DNA of 8,122 bases from Burkholderiaceae bacterium (GTDB taxonomy: Bacteria > Pseudomonadota > Gammaproteobacteria > Burkholderiales > Burkholderiaceae_C), in the NCBI GenBank assembly GCA_023262365.1, contig JALRBF010000203.1, forward strand, positions 1 through 8,122. The letters run 5' to 3'. This document shows, piece by piece, positions 6,580 to 8,122 of this stretch; position 1 is the first letter of the stretch, and each line of letters starts with the position of its first letter. The translations under genes were made by a program, and so were the position numbers. Under the pieces are notes generated by a model that did not search any database, was not told the origin of the DNA, and saw only the letters and a program-made list of their open reading frames with translations.

Positions 6580-6605
6580 AAGCCACCGCAAGGTGGCTTT
6601 TTTTT
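6580..6605 (+). terminator. Intrinsic terminator after rplI
   Basis: AAGCCACC (6580-6587) pairs perfectly with GGTGGCTT (6592-6599) around a GCAA tetraloop, and a T-run continues to 6605. This is a strong rho-independent terminator 25 bases past the rplI stop, separating the ribosomal operon from dnaB. Confidence 0.95.
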
Positions 6606-6694
6606 GTTATCCCACGTTATAACCAACTGGTGCACCGACTTATCCCGCGTTTATCCACCGGGGGTGCGGCACCGTCGATGGAAGACGGCGTACC
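6606..6694 (+). promoter_or_regulatory. dnaB upstream region with TTATCC motifs and a TATAAC box
   Basis: This spacer must hold the dnaB promoter if the preceding terminator is efficient. TATAAC (6618-6623) is a five-of-six match to a -10 box, but its -35 position falls in the terminator stem and matches poorly. TTATCCACC (6651-6659) differs by one base from the DnaA-box consensus TTATNCACA; TTATCCCAC (6607-6615) and TTATCCCGC (6640-6648) share only its first half. Two exact eight-base palindromes, GTTATAAC (6616-6623) and GGTGCACC (6629-6636), and the dyad GGTGC-G-GCACC further on are also visible. Confidence 0.35.
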
Positions 6695-8122
6695 ATGCGT
6701 GTTTTGACCATCACCGGCCTCATGCAAGACCCGTTTGCTCCCCCCCTGATTGACCAGCCCGAGGTCCGCTCGGACTTGCGCTTGCCGCCGCATTCGGCCG
6801 AAGCCGAGTCCAGCGTGCTGGGCGGCTTGTTGCTTGACAACAGCGCCTGGGATCGGATGGGCGATGTGGTGCGTGCCGAGGATTTTTACCGACACGACCA
6901 TCGCTTAATCTTCGAGTCCATTGAGACGCTGATCAACGCCACCAAGCCGGCCGACGTGATTACGGTGCATGAGCATTTGCAGATGCTGGGCAAAGCCGAT
7001 GAGATGGGCGGCTTAACTTACCTCAATGAGTTGGCGCAGTACGTACCCAGTGCCAGCAACATTCGCCGCTACGCGGAAATCATTCGCGAGCGCTCGGTGC
7101 TACGCCAGTTGGTGACGGTGAGTGACGAGATTGCCACGCGCGCCTTGAACCCACAGGGCAAATCGATGGCCGAGGTGCTGGACGAGGCCGAGCAAAAGAT
7201 TTTTCGCATCGGTGAGGAGGGCTCGCGGCTCAAGCAAGGCTTTCACACCATGAAGGATTTGGTCATTCACCTGATGGACCGGGTTCAGGAAATGGCCGAC
7301 AACCCCAACGACATCACCGGGGTGCCAACGGGCTTCGTTGACCTTGACCGCATGACTTCGGGGTTTCAGGCGGGTGACTTGATCATTATTGCCGCCCGGC
7401 CCTCCATGGGCAAAACGGCGTTTGCCTTAAATATCGCCGAGCACGTGGCCTTGCGAGAGGGTTTGCCCGTGGCGGTGTTCTCCATGGAGATGAGCGCGGC
7501 GCAATTGGCCGTGCGGGTGGTGGGCTCGATAGGACGGATTCACCAGGGCCGATTGCGCACCGGCAAGCTCACCGATGACGAGTGGCCCCGTCTCGCCGAG
7601 GCCATTGAGCGGCTGCGTGGTGTGTCGTTGCACATTGACGAGACCGCGGGCCTGACGCCCAGCGAACTGCGCGCCAACGCGCGACGGCTGGCACGGCAGT
7701 GCGGTAAGTTGGGTTTGGTGGTGGTGGACTACTTGCAGTTGATGAGTGGCTCCAGTGGCTCGGACGGCGATAACCGCGCCACTGAACTGGGTGAAATTTC
7801 ACGGGGACTGAAGATGCTCGCCAAAGAGCTCCAATGCCCGGTGATTGCGCTCTCGCAGCTCAATCGAGGCGTAGAGCAGCGCACCGACAAGCGCCCCATG
7901 ATGAGTGACCTGCGTGAATCCGGCGCCATCGAGCAGGACGCGGACATCATCATGTTCATCTACCGTGATGAGTACTACACCAAAGACCAGTGCAAGGAGC
8001 CGGGCGTCGCCGAAATCATCATCGGCAAGCAGCGTAACGGCCCCACTGGCACGGTCAAGCTGGCCTTCTTGAACCACATGACTCGTTTCGAGAGCTTGGC
8101 CAGCAGCGACGAGTTTTATTGA
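6695..8122 (+). CDS. dnaB: Replicative DNA helicase DnaB
   Basis: DnaB is the hexameric ring helicase that unwinds DNA ahead of the replisome using ATP. The product is 475 residues and complete, its TGA being the last three bases of the window. The N-terminal domain (PPHSAEAESSVLGGLLLDN onward, about 31-135) carries the primase and loader contacts. The RecA-like domain has Walker A ARPSMGKT at 234-241 (K240, T241), catalytic E265 in FSMEMS, Walker B VVVDYLQL with D345, and the KQRNG arginine-finger motif at 445-449 (R447). The P-loop is uninterrupted, so there is no intein at the usual site. The ATG at 6695 has GGAAG 10 bases upstream; an in-frame ATG at 6722 would give 466 residues but lacks a Shine-Dalgarno. 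The gene lies beyond the rplI terminator and so probably has its own promoter. Confidence 0.97.
   Translation: MRVLTITGLMQDPFAPPLIDQPEVRSDLRLPPHSAEAESSVLGGLLLDNSAWDRMGDVVRAEDFYRHDHRLIFESIETLINATKPADVITVHEHLQMLGKADEMGGLTYLNELAQYVPSASNIRRYAEIIRERSVLRQLVTVSDEIATRALNPQGKSMAEVLDEAEQKIFRIGEEGSRLKQGFHTMKDLVIHLMDRVQEMADNPNDITGVPTGFVDLDRMTSGFQAGDLIIIAARPSMGKTAFALNIAEHVALREGLPVAVFSMEMSAAQLAVRVVGSIGRIHQGRLRTGKLTDDEWPRLAEAIERLRGVSLHIDETAGLTPSELRANARRLARQCGKLGLVVVDYLQLMSGSSGSDGDNRATELGEISRGLKMLAKELQCPVIALSQLNRGVEQRTDKRPMMSDLRESGAIEQDADIIMFIYRDEYYTKDQCKEPGVAEIIIGKQRNGPTGTVKLAFLNHMTRFESLASSDEFY

Noticed and set aside
7391..7417. Possible intein at the DnaB P-loop
   Set aside because: The Walker A motif is contiguous and the protein has normal DnaB length, so no intein is present.

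Overview
The window is GC-rich and almost fully coding. It looks like a betaproteobacterial chromosome, most likely order Burkholderiales and perhaps near Comamonadaceae. The evidence is the gene order rpsF-priB-rpsR-rplI followed by dnaB, a betaproteobacterial-type PriB, and the form of the S6, S18, L9 and DnaB proteins. No genus can be named from the sequence alone. There are no tRNA or rRNA genes, CRISPR arrays or insertion sequences, and no gene-free stretch longer than about 140 bases.

Left half (1-5054): a transport and signalling-like locus. It starts with the 3' part of a DnaQ-like 3'-5' exonuclease whose 5' end lies outside the window. A protein with a CBS pair and a DUF294-type nucleotidyltransferase domain converges on it from the minus strand; the two stop codons are 7 bases apart. 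Divergent from that gene, across a 67-base spacer, is a two-gene operon: a small two-helix DUF4212 subunit and a large sodium:solute symporter of the VC_2705 type, overlapping by 8 bases. These four families are repeatedly found together in proteobacteria and are linked with uptake of acetate or other small carboxylates. A joint function in this organism is inference.

Right half (5050-8122): a housekeeping translation and replication cluster. A TATAAT box overlaps the symporter stop codon and probably drives rpsF (S6), priB (primosomal protein N), rpsR (S18) and rplI (L9). A short leader hairpin precedes rpsF, priB runs into rpsR, and a strong intrinsic terminator follows rplI. After a 140-base spacer with TTATCC-type motifs comes a complete dnaB (replicative helicase), which ends at the last base of the window.

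No clearly new system is present. The best leads are in the symporter locus: an exact EF-hand-like loop and a large charged, helix-prone insert in the transporter, a CBS-nucleotidyltransferase protein without the usual N-terminal cyclic-nucleotide-binding domain, and an exonuclease that appears to be the tail of a larger sensor-like protein. In the ribosomal cluster, L9 has a serine at a normally aromatic signature position.
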